64,000 nt of DNA, taken from NCBI GenBank assembly GCA_964615975.1, contig CAZTTH010000006.1, forward strand, positions 45,550 through 109,549. The letters are read 5' to 3'. Position numbers and translations under genes: made by a program. Shown piece by piece: positions 27,782 to 35,899 of the stretch; position 1 is the stretch's first letter; every line of letters starts with the position of its first letter. Source of the stretch: CAZTTH01 sp964615975 (lineage in GTDB: Bacteria; Verrucomicrobiota; Lentisphaeria; JABSQK01; JAJFLO01). The notes beneath the pieces were generated by a model. That model worked only from the letters and a program-made list of their open reading frames with translations, was not told the DNA's origin and searched no databases.

Positions 27782-28834
27782 ATGAAAATAGCAGTTTTAT
27801 TATCTGGCGGAGTCGACAGCTCGGTCGCGTTGCGTTTATTGGCGGCACAAGGGGAGCATGAAATCACCGCCTTTTATCTGAAAGTATGGCTGGAAGAGGA
27901 AATGGTCGCAATCGGTGATTGTCCCTGGATGGCGGATGTCGATATGGGCCGGGTGGTATGCGATCAACTGGGAATTCGTTTTGAAGTGATCTCCTGCCAG
28001 CAGGAGTATTGGCAGGTGATTGTCGATCACGCCATCGCTGAACTAAAAGCCGGGCGCACTCCCAGTCCCGACATCCTCTGCAATCAACATATCAAGTTCG
28101 GTTTCTTCTACCGCATGTTCGGCGCTGAATTCGATCAGATTGCGACCGGACATTATGCCCGGATCAAGGATGAAAATGGCAGGTTTCATCTCATGCGAGC
28201 AGCGGATCGGGTCAAGGATCAAACCTACTTTCTCTATCGCCTCAATCAGGAACAATTATCGCGCTGCCTCTTTCCGATCGGACATTTGCATAAAGCCGAA
28301 GTGCGTACCCAAGCAGCGCAATTCAACCTTCCCAATCAATCCCGCAAAGACAGTCAGGGGCTGTGCTTTCTGGGCAAGATCAAATACAACGAGTTCGTGA
28401 AATTCCATCTCGGGGAAAAGACCGGAAATCTCATCGACATTGACACGGGTAAAAAAGTGGGTGAGCATCGGGGATACTGGTATTATACCATCGGCCAACG
28501 TCAGGGCTTGGGACTTGGCGGGGGACCGTGGTATGTGGTACAAAAGGATATTGAGGCCAATACTATCTTCATTTCACACCAGGAACGTTATCAGGATCAG
28601 GCGCGGAGCGATATCAGAGTTTCTTCAGTCCATTGGATTGTTGATCCTCCCCTGAAAGCAACCCTGCAAGCCAAGATTCGACATACCCCGAAACTGGTTG
28701 ATTGCTCGATCGAGATTACTGACAAGGATGATCTCATGGTAACCCTGGCACAACCGGACAGTGGAGTGGCATCAGGACAATCAATTATCTTTTATGATGG
28801 CGAATACTGCCTGGGCGGCGGGGTGATTGATTGA
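27782..28834 (+). CDS. mnmA: tRNA-specific 2-thiouridylase MnmA
   Basis: MnmA puts sulphur on U34 of tRNAs for Lys, Glu and Gln. The 350-residue protein has the PP-loop SGGVDSS at 8-14 and two catalytic cysteines, Cys100 in RTPSPDILCNQHIKF and Cys195 in SQGLCFLG. I chose the ATG at 27782 because the family starts just before the PP-loop; the upstream frame opening at 27749 uses a TTG. Its stop touches the stop of livH on the other strand with no base between them. Confidence 0.96.
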   Translation: MKIAVLLSGGVDSSVALRLLAAQGEHEITAFYLKVWLEEEMVAIGDCPWMADVDMGRVVCDQLGIRFEVISCQQEYWQVIVDHAIAELKAGRTPSPDILCNQHIKFGFFYRMFGAEFDQIATGHYARIKDENGRFHLMRAADRVKDQTYFLYRLNQEQLSRCLFPIGHLHKAEVRTQAAQFNLPNQSRKDSQGLCFLGKIKYNEFVKFHLGEKTGNLIDIDTGKKVGEHRGYWYYTIGQRQGLGLGGGPWYVVQKDIEANTIFISHQERYQDQARSDIRVSSVHWIVDPPLKATLQAKIRHTPKLVDCSIEITDKDDLMVTLAQPDSGVASGQSIIFYDGEYCLGGGVID

Positions 28835-29752
28835 TTACACTTTCTCGATTGTCGGTTTACCCAGCAGCCCCTGGGGGCGGAAGATGAGTACAACGATCAA
28901 GAGCAGAAAAGCGAAAACATCCTTGTATCCGGTCGGGATCCCCACCCAGATGACCAGTTGTTGTATGATGCCGATCAGGAAGCTGCCGACCACGGCGCCA
29001 GGCACCGATCCTATTCCGCCGATTACCGCCGCAACAAAGGCGATCAATCCGGGCATAAACCCCATCAATGGCTCGACTACACTCTGAGCACCGATCAGAG
29101 CGCCGGCAATGCCGGCAAACAATCCGCCGATGGCGAATGTCAGCACGATTATTTTATCGACATCGATGCCCATCAACCGTGCTGCTGACATATCCTGACT
29201 CACGGCACGCATGGCCAAACCAAATTTGGTTTTCATTACCAGGTACCAGAGCAACACCATCATGACCGCGGCAATACCGATAAAGGCGAATTTTACTTTT
29301 TTGATGCCATTGCCACCGATCAATATGGATTGCTGGCATAAATCATCGATGGCGCCGCCATAACTAAGAGGATTGCCGTTTTGCACAAAAGCAAAAAGAT
29401 TCTGGAGGAAGAATGATACGCCGATCGCGGTTAACAGCGCCACCAGCCGGCCACTGTCGCGAATCGGTTTGTAAGCAATTTTTTCGGTCAATACCGCGAT
29501 CCCGACTCCCGCCAGCCCGGCAAACGCCAAGACAATCGGGATGGCGAGCCACAATGACATATCGGGAGGAAGCTTGCGGTAAACCGCCAGGCCGGCATAG
29601 GCGCCAACCATGTAAAATTCACCATGAGCGAAATTGATGAGTTTAACTATGCCATAGACGAGGGTATAACCGAGGGCAATCAGGGCGTAGATGGCGCCAA
29701 TGCATATGCCGCTGACGAAAAAATAGGAAAAATTGTCGAAGGATGCCGACAT
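28835..29752 (-). CDS. livH: Branched-chain amino-acid ABC transporter permease LivH
   Basis: The protein (305 residues from ATG 29752) has about eight membrane segments and LivH landmarks: ALGYTLVYGIVKLINFAHGEFYMVGAY, the EAA-like loop RAVSQDMSAARLMGIDV, and the FVAAVIGGIGSVPGAVVGSFLIG segment. A longer frame to 29872 reads intergenic sequence and lacks conservation. It is the partner permease for LivM. It stands alone here, 212 bases downstream of the type III PKS gene, and converges on mnmA with adjacent stop codons. Confidence 0.94.
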   Translation of the reverse strand: MSASFDNFSYFFVSGICIGAIYALIALGYTLVYGIVKLINFAHGEFYMVGAYAGLAVYRKLPPDMSLWLAIPIVLAFAGLAGVGIAVLTEKIAYKPIRDSGRLVALLTAIGVSFFLQNLFAFVQNGNPLSYGGAIDDLCQQSILIGGNGIKKVKFAFIGIAAVMMVLLWYLVMKTKFGLAMRAVSQDMSAARLMGIDVDKIIVLTFAIGGLFAGIAGALIGAQSVVEPLMGFMPGLIAFVAAVIGGIGSVPGAVVGSFLIGIIQQLVIWVGIPTGYKDVFAFLLLIVVLIFRPQGLLGKPTIEKV

Positions 29753-29964
29753 GATTATTGAGATGATTTTAGACCATAAAATCGGATTAACTGATGTTGG
29801 AATAATAAGTTTTAACCCAGAATACACACTGCTGATGGTGAATGTTCTGACTGCCTGCCAGCATTGCCACATTTACCCCGGGTTTAGCCCCTTCTTGGTC
29901 AGTGATATTATCCAGAGTGCGGACACAATCTTGCATTTTTTCAGGTAAAATCAATGAAATTTAT

Positions 29965-31083
29965 TTACGAAATCAAGGTCATAATTCCCGCTTCAACCGT
30001 CAATCCAGGACCAAAAGCCAGAGCCGCGATGGATGGTGATGATGAATTCCGGCAATGATGATCAAGAATCTGGCGAAGGACAAAAAAGATGGTAGCACTA
30101 CTCATATTTCCATATTCAAGCAACACTTGTCGCGATGCCGCCGCCTGTGTCACGGTTAACTTCAGCTCCAACCTCAGTTTGTCCAAAATCGCACGACCGC
30201 CCGGATGCATGGCCCAATAGCCAATTTCACTCATTTGCGAGGGCGAGGGCAATATTTTTTTCACGATGGGGAGCAAATGATCACCGATCAGCTCGGCAAT
30301 GTGAGGAGATAACACCATATTGAATCCATAATCACCGATGTTCCATGCCATATCTTGCTCTCCCTGTGGGATCAGAGCAGAATAAAAACTGCCCAGTTCG
30401 ATGCAGCTCGTATGCGATGATTGACAGGCAGAAATGAGCGCGGCGCCGCCACCATCGGCAAACAACGAAGCAGATAACAAATCACTGAAATCCAAGCTCT
30501 TTTGAAAATGGAGAGTACATAATTCAACCGCGACAATCAGGACCTTCGCGTTGGGATCGGCACGGCAAAAGGCTTGTGCCATTTTGAATGCCGGAAAAGC
30601 CGCATAACACCCCATAAATCCAAGATTATATCGTTCGACAGAATCCGCCAATCCCAACTCTTTAATGATATGGTAATCCGGGCCGGGATTGTAAAATCCG
30701 GTGCAGGACACCGTGATGAGATGAGTGACATCAGCGGCATTAAGATCCGGGCAGTTCAGCAATACCCGGCGCGCCAGATCAAGGTACAGCGGTTGCGCCA
30801 TGGCAATGAAATAATCATTTCGCATTCTGGTACTGGGTGAGATGTATTGATCCGCCTTTTCCGGCCGCCAAAATGAGCACTTATCCGACGCGATGAAATC
30901 GGCAATGACACTATGGCGTCTGGCAATTCCCGATTGCCGATAGATGCGCTTCAGATACCGCGCGATTTTTGGGGGTGGCTGGAGACACTCCAGCATAAAA
31001 TTAAGCAGTTCGTCCTGACTGTAGGAAAACGGCGGCACAGCGGTTTCAAGATGATTTATATAGCAGGGTAATGACGGTATCAT
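29965..31083 (-). CDS. Type III polyketide synthase (chalcone/stilbene synthase family)
   Basis: The 372-residue protein has the full catalytic triad: Cys159 in FMGCYAAF, His293 in WAMHPGG and Asn326 in YGNMSSATIFF. The HLITVSCTGFYNPGPDYHI segment and GPG loop near the end (AFGPGLTVE) also fit. Such enzymes extend an acyl-CoA starter with malonyl-CoA and cyclise the chain to resorcinols, pyrones or phloroglucinols. The starter is unknown. Bacterial examples often have a neighbouring methyltransferase or oxidase acting on the product; here the nearest methyltransferase is an RNA-modifying one 24 bases upstream, and no tailoring gene is adjacent. Confidence 0.93.
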   Translation of the reverse strand: MIPSLPCYINHLETAVPPFSYSQDELLNFMLECLQPPPKIARYLKRIYRQSGIARRHSVIADFIASDKCSFWRPEKADQYISPSTRMRNDYFIAMAQPLYLDLARRVLLNCPDLNAADVTHLITVSCTGFYNPGPDYHIIKELGLADSVERYNLGFMGCYAAFPAFKMAQAFCRADPNAKVLIVAVELCTLHFQKSLDFSDLLSASLFADGGGAALISACQSSHTSCIELGSFYSALIPQGEQDMAWNIGDYGFNMVLSPHIAELIGDHLLPIVKKILPSPSQMSEIGYWAMHPGGRAILDKLRLELKLTVTQAAASRQVLLEYGNMSSATIFFVLRQILDHHCRNSSSPSIAALAFGPGLTVEAGIMTLIS

Positions 31084-31107
31084 CGAGGATTATGTTCCTG
31101 GTGGGTT

Positions 31108-31947
31108 TTATTGCGAACGCTGGCGCAGGGCTTCATAGAGCAGCATGGTCGCGGCGGCCGCAACATTCAGGGAATCCGCTTTTCCCTGCATGGGAATGCG
31201 TACCATGATGTCGGCAGATTTCATCCAGGAATCACTCAGTCCATATTGCTCGCTGCCAACTGCGAAGGCCAATGGCTGGCGCAGATCGATGTCCCAATAA
31301 ATGCGCTCCGCCGATGGGGTGGCGGCGATGATGGCGAGACCATGACGCCGGAGATATTTCTGAGTCGCGCTGACATCGGCTTCCACTACCGGCACCGAGA
31401 AGATCGTGCCGACACTGGCGCGGATGACGTTGGGATTGTTGATATCCGTCTGCCGATCGCAGACGATGATGGCATCAGCGCCGGCGCCATCTGCCGACCG
31501 CAACATGGCGCCCAGATTGCCGGGTTTCTCCACCGTTTCAGCGACCAGTATCAAAGGAGTTGGTCGCTTTAACACCAGATGGTTCAACTCCCGCTTGATG
31601 ATTGGCGCGATTGCCAGCAGGCCATCCGGTCGGTCGCGATAGGAGATTTTTTCAAATACCCGCTGGTCGGTTTCAATCACTTTGGCACCCATCTTCCTGG
31701 CCTGATCCAACAATGCCGGTTCATTGGCGCCCAGAAACAGGGCCGGGCAATAATACACACAGATCGGAGTATGCTTATTTTCGAGAGCCCGCAATATCTC
31801 ACGATAGCCTTCAACTAATGTTTCTTTATGATGATCGCGATACCGGCGATCGCGCAGTTTAATTGCATGTTTGATGCGGGAATTCTGCAAACTGGCAATG
31901 AACAGGTCGGCGACCGGTGGGCGTAGAGGTAGGTTACTGTTGTGCAT
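31108..31947 (-). CDS. SpoU-family RNA 2'-O-methyltransferase
   Basis: The 279-residue protein has an N-terminal RNA-binding substrate domain and the C-terminal SPOUT knot with the three family motifs: VEKPGNLGAMLRSADGAGADAI (motif 1), FAVGSEQYGLS (motif 2) and IPMQGKADSLNVAAAATMLLYEA (motif 3). It methylates a ribose in rRNA or tRNA; the exact site cannot be told. The ATG at 31947 has a CAGGAA 6 bases upstream. The type III PKS gene follows after 24 bases and is probably cotranscribed; metF is divergent. Confidence 0.93.
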   Translation of the reverse strand: MHNSNLPLRPPVADLFIASLQNSRIKHAIKLRDRRYRDHHKETLVEGYREILRALENKHTPICVYYCPALFLGANEPALLDQARKMGAKVIETDQRVFEKISYRDRPDGLLAIAPIIKRELNHLVLKRPTPLILVAETVEKPGNLGAMLRSADGAGADAIIVCDRQTDINNPNVIRASVGTIFSVPVVEADVSATQKYLRRHGLAIIAATPSAERIYWDIDLRQPLAFAVGSEQYGLSDSWMKSADIMVRIPMQGKADSLNVAAAATMLLYEALRQRSQ

Positions 31948-32063
31948 GGAATTCCTGAGAAAAAAAGATTCTATTTATTCGTAATTAATCATCTGCTTGG
32001 TACTATTAACCCGTTAAATTGATTATGCTCGATCATCATTCTTCATTCTCTCATAATTACTCC

Positions 32064-32951
32064 ATGAAAATAGCCGATATCTTCAGCCATAAAAAGTGCA
32101 CCTTTTCCTTCGAGTTCTTCCCGCCCAAAACACCACAAGGCGATGAAAACCTGATCCAGACGATTCGCGAACTCAAAACCTTCAATCCCGATTTTGTCTC
32201 GGTCACGTATGGCGCGATGGGGACTACCCGGGAAAAAACCATTGCCCTCAGCGCCGCCATCCAAAACGAGATTGGAATAACCGCAATGGCGCATCTCACC
32301 TGTGTCGGCTCCACGGTCGCGGATATCGATCAGATTCTCCACCGCCTGAAGGCTGACAACATCGAGAATATTATGGCGTTGCGTGGCGATCCTCCCCAAG
32401 GGCAAGAGCATTTTGTTGTGACTGACGACAAATTGCGGCATGGCTCAGATCTGATTGGTCGGATCAAAGAGTTTGGCGGTTTTTGTGTGGGCGGCGCCGG
32501 ATATCCCGAAGGACACATCGAAGCAGAAACACCGGAGCGGGATTGGGAGTTTTTGAAATTGAAGATGGATCAAGGCGCTGATTTCATTGTCACCCAGTTA
32601 TTCCTTGATAACTCCCATTATTTTCGCTTTCGCGAAGAAGCCCTCCGCAAGGGGGTAACTTTAAGACTCATCCCCGGGATCATGCCGGTGACCAATTACG
32701 AACAGATCCATAAATTCACCGCGATGTGCGGTTGTCGGATTCCTGCCGCACTGCAAAAACGTCTGGAACCGATCAAGGAAGACAAGGAGGCTGTAATTCA
32801 GGTTGGCATTGATCATGCCATTGACCAATGCGCCGAACTGCTTGCCGCCGGTGCGCCCGGACTGCATTTCTATACTCTCAATAAATCTTCTGCGACCCGC
32901 GATATCTTTCAGGTGCTGCGGGAGAACGGCTGTCTCCAAGGCGCTGGCTGA
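32064..32951 (+). CDS. metF: Methylenetetrahydrofolate reductase MetF
   Basis: MetF reduces 5,10-methylene-THF to 5-methyl-THF for methionine synthesis. The 295-residue TIM-barrel protein shows FSFEFFPPKTPQG (with the catalytic Glu), SVTYGAMGTTRE, HLTCVG, the ALRGDPP motif and DFIVTQLFLDN. The ATG at 32064 places the protein start just before the first conserved strand; codons from 32019 lie in the promoter region. It is a single gene, divergent from the RNA methyltransferase. No S-adenosylmethionine riboswitch was seen upstream. Confidence 0.96.
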   Translation: MKIADIFSHKKCTFSFEFFPPKTPQGDENLIQTIRELKTFNPDFVSVTYGAMGTTREKTIALSAAIQNEIGITAMAHLTCVGSTVADIDQILHRLKADNIENIMALRGDPPQGQEHFVVTDDKLRHGSDLIGRIKEFGGFCVGGAGYPEGHIEAETPERDWEFLKLKMDQGADFIVTQLFLDNSHYFRFREEALRKGVTLRLIPGIMPVTNYEQIHKFTAMCGCRIPAALQKRLEPIKEDKEAVIQVGIDHAIDQCAELLAAGAPGLHFYTLNKSSATRDIFQVLRENGCLQGAG

Positions 32952-33104
32952 CTGGAGTGACGTGATTGAGAGGATGCCGGGAGGATGAGTCCGAACTTTA
33001 CTTTGTCAGCAGGCCGAGATTCATGCTGTTTACCGGGGACTGGTTTAGCCGGTAATTTCACGCGATTCAAAATAATGAAATGATCCTGATTATGGTTAAC
33101 TACC

Positions 33105-34142
33105 ATGACTGAACAAGTAAATACCTCCAATCCCATTAAACCGACTAACCCATTGTGGTTGTTGCTGAGCTTTGTTTTGCTCTCCGGCATGGTATTGCTG
33201 CTAACCTTGTTGGGTGCATATCGGTATTTTCCACGGAAGCCGCCAACCCTGGCTGAAGCATTGTCCGCCAGTCACCCGGAAACCACGAAAAAGCCGGGAT
33301 TCTGGGAACGGCTGTTCAGTTCCGGACGTCCTGCCCGGGATTACTATCGAGGTTCAAAATCGAGCACCGATCCGCTCCTCAAGTCATGGGGAAACATTAC
33401 CAATTCACGGCACCACGATTTGACCCAGGGATACTATTCATTCTTTAATGAGGAGCATTTGTTGATGCGTGAATACGCTCTTTCACAGCTATTGCTTTAT
33501 GATCGATTCAGGATATCAATGGACGAGCTGATAAACAAGTTGGAGGAATTGCCTTTTCAGGGACCTTATCGTCGTTATGAGATCGACCGGTTACGCAGTG
33601 AAATACTGTGGATGCGTTACAGTGATAATCGCGCGGATAAAAAGCCGTTGAAGCAACTGGCGACAACCGCGACACAATTAAGTAATGAACCCACCGCTTT
33701 TTTCGAGGATTTTTATAATGCCGGGATTGCCGGATTGTTAAATGGCAATGTGGAATCAGCATATCAAAATCTGGAAAAAGCATATGCCGATTGGCCGGCG
33801 CGTGGCAGGGCGTATGGCAATCTTTATCTCGCCTTATTGGTGTGTCATGGAATTCGTGAGGATGGCCAGAAAGTATTAGGCATGTTAAGTGAATTTCGCG
33901 ATCATTATCCGGATTGGTTTTATGGCGAAACCTTTCTGCCGGATTTCGCTGATTTATTGACGGTGTATCCGGACTCGGCTTTATTGCGTGTCATCCGCGG
34001 GCGTTTATTCCATTTTATGGGTGATTACGCCAGCGCGTATGATGAGTATCAAAATGCCCTGCAATCCTACCAGATGAATCTGGTGACCAAGGTCAAGGTC
34101 AGAGATTGGGTTGCTGAAATCGAAGAGGTGAAAAAACCATGA
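33105..34142 (+). CDS. Single-pass membrane protein with TPR-like domain
   Basis: The 345-residue protein has one membrane segment at about 18-42 (LWLLLSFVLLSGMVLLLTLLG), a polar linker, and a helical domain from about 100 with TPR-like units near the end (GDYASAYDEYQNALQSY and NGNVESAYQNLEKAYADWP). I do not recognise the family. Its TGA overlaps the start of the PrsW-like gene by 4 bases (ATGA), so the two are translationally coupled, and it may be a substrate or partner of that protease. Confidence 0.75.
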   Translation: MTEQVNTSNPIKPTNPLWLLLSFVLLSGMVLLLTLLGAYRYFPRKPPTLAEALSASHPETTKKPGFWERLFSSGRPARDYYRGSKSSTDPLLKSWGNITNSRHHDLTQGYYSFFNEEHLLMREYALSQLLLYDRFRISMDELINKLEELPFQGPYRRYEIDRLRSEILWMRYSDNRADKKPLKQLATTATQLSNEPTAFFEDFYNAGIAGLLNGNVESAYQNLEKAYADWPARGRAYGNLYLALLVCHGIREDGQKVLGMLSEFRDHYPDWFYGETFLPDFADLLTVYPDSALLRVIRGRLFHFMGDYASAYDEYQNALQSYQMNLVTKVKVRDWVAEIEEVKKP

Positions 34143-34852
34143 CGATTATTTTTCTCTGTGTCTGGTCGTGTGTTGTAATTTCATCCTGGATGATTCTGGC
34201 GAAATATCATTGGACGCGTCCGCCCCTGGGATTGCTTATCGGATTTTTGGTCATGGGGATCGCGGTGACCCTGCCGGCTTTTTTATGCAATCAATTTCTC
34301 AGTCGGGAAACTGAACTGTGGGTGTTTTCAAATGATCGATTGACCAGTTTTTTTGGTTTTTTTATAGGTGCTGGCCTCAGTGAGGAATTTTGGAAAATGG
34401 GAGGAGGATGCGTATTTTTGGCATGGTGTTATCTGTTCAACCGTAATTTCAAGCATCGCTCATGTGATTGTCTATTGTGTTTTGTTGTGCTCGGTGTGTC
34501 ATTTGGCGCGGTGGAAAATCTGGTGGCATATTCATATCTTGACAGCCACATCTTGATCAGTCGCGGCTTGGTGGCAATTCCCCTACATGCGGTCATGGGG
34601 ATGATTCATGGCAGTGCCGTTGATATGTCGATTACCCGGTCGCGATTGTGGCCCTTGATTGTCGGGTATTTGGTGACTGTTCTACTGCATACCATGAATG
34701 ACACGATGACTATGTTTATCCCCGTCGAGTTGATGCCCTTTCCGTTAACCATATTTACCACGACCTTGATAATTGGGGGAATCTATTATTGGCTGCGACT
34801 TCCGGAAGTGATGAGTCTGACCGGGGACAAGGCACCAGACAATGACCGGTAG
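34139..34852 (+). CDS. PrsW-like intramembrane protease
   Basis: The 237-residue polytopic protein has about seven membrane segments and the PrsW motifs in order: SEEFWK (Glu82, Glu83, Lys86), FGAVENLVAY (Glu126, Asn127), His150 in a membrane segment, and LLHTMND (His184). PrsW proteins are glutamic-type intramembrane proteases; the B. subtilis one cuts the anti-sigma factor RsiW. A substrate here could be the neighbouring single-pass TPR protein or an anti-sigma factor such as the one at 697-1086. This is inference. Start codon overlaps the upstream stop by 4 bases. Confidence 0.82.
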   Translation: MTIIFLCVWSCVVISSWMILAKYHWTRPPLGLLIGFLVMGIAVTLPAFLCNQFLSRETELWVFSNDRLTSFFGFFIGAGLSEEFWKMGGGCVFLAWCYLFNRNFKHRSCDCLLCFVVLGVSFGAVENLVAYSYLDSHILISRGLVAIPLHAVMGMIHGSAVDMSITRSRLWPLIVGYLVTVLLHTMNDTMTMFIPVELMPFPLTIFTTTLIIGGIYYWLRLPEVMSLTGDKAPDNDR

Positions 34853-34970
34853 AATTTAATCTGGGTCATGGCCAATCGGTCAACTTGATTCGATAGTAAT
34901 CACTTATTCAATGTCTAATACCAGCAATCATGCCGATATGATTGCTCATTTTTATAAACGAATAAATTCA

Positions 34971-34977
34971 AAGGAGG
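34971..34977 (+). promoter_or_regulatory. Strong ribosome-binding site of aqpZ
   Basis: AAGGAGG lies 5 bases upstream of the ATG at 34983. It settles the start of aqpZ against an in-frame ATG at 34911. Most genes in this window have weaker sites. Confidence 0.85.
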
Positions 34978-34982
34978 GTCAG

Positions 34983-35708
34983 ATGAAACAATATGGCGCG
35001 GAGTTCTTCGGTACATTCTGGTTGGTATTGGGGGGGTGTGGAAGTGCGGTATTGGCCGCCGCCTTTCCCCATCTCGGTATTGGTTTATTGGGAGTGGCAT
35101 TGGCTTTCGGTCTCACTGTGTTGACCATGGCGTTTACGATCGGCCACATATCCGGGTGCCATCTCAATCCTGCGGTATCCATTGGTTTATTCTTCGCCGG
35201 ACGATTTCCCGCTAATAAACTCATGGGTTATATCATCGCCCAGGTGTTGGGCGCGATTGCCGGCGCCGCGGTTTTATATCTGATTGCCAGCGGCAAAACG
35301 GGATTCACCGTTTCCTCCGGGTTTGCCGCGAATGGTTATGGCGATCATTCTCCGGGGGGTTATTCAATGTTCGCGGCGCTGATTACAGAAGTCATCATGA
35401 CGGCAATGTTTCTGCTCATTATACTGGGATCCACGGATGAGCGGGCGCCACAGGGATTCGCACCGATCGCCATTGGTCTAGGGCTTACCCTGATACATTT
35501 GATCAGTATTCCCGTTACCAATACCTCGGTTAACCCGGCACGGAGTACCGCCTCGGCGATATTTGTCGGTGATTGGGCTATTGCTCAACTATGGTTGTTC
35601 TGGGTGGCGCCGATGGTTGGCGCGGTGTTGGGCGCACTAATCTATCGATTTATTGGCTGTAACTGCATGTGCCCATGTTCTCCAGAAAAATCTAAATCAG
35701 CCAGTTGA
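34983..35708 (+). CDS. aqpZ: Aquaporin Z
   Basis: The 241-residue protein has six membrane segments and the two pore loops HLNPAVS (Asn62) and SVNPARS. The Arg after the second NPA and the overall closeness to AqpZ indicate a water channel rather than a glycerol facilitator. The start is set by a strong AAGGAGG. The C-terminus has an unusual cluster of four cysteines (NCMCPC and the Gly-Cys before it), which other AqpZ proteins lack and which could bind metal. It appears to be a single gene. Confidence 0.95.
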   Translation: MKQYGAEFFGTFWLVLGGCGSAVLAAAFPHLGIGLLGVALAFGLTVLTMAFTIGHISGCHLNPAVSIGLFFAGRFPANKLMGYIIAQVLGAIAGAAVLYLIASGKTGFTVSSGFAANGYGDHSPGGYSMFAALITEVIMTAMFLLIILGSTDERAPQGFAPIAIGLGLTLIHLISIPVTNTSVNPARSTASAIFVGDWAIAQLWLFWVAPMVGAVLGALIYRFIGCNCMCPCSPEKSKSAS

Positions 35709-35899
35709 TTTACAATCAGCCCTTATTCTCCAACTCTTTTTGGCTGTTGATGATCATCGCACCATCCTGCTTGGACTGGCCGGGTGTAGATCGCTCTGGA
35801 TTACATTCAAAAAATCTTGTTGATAACCAACCACAGCTGGCAGGATGAGGATAGTTCTTCTCAGTCTGCGCAACTTCCACCATATTGAACTGAGTATCA

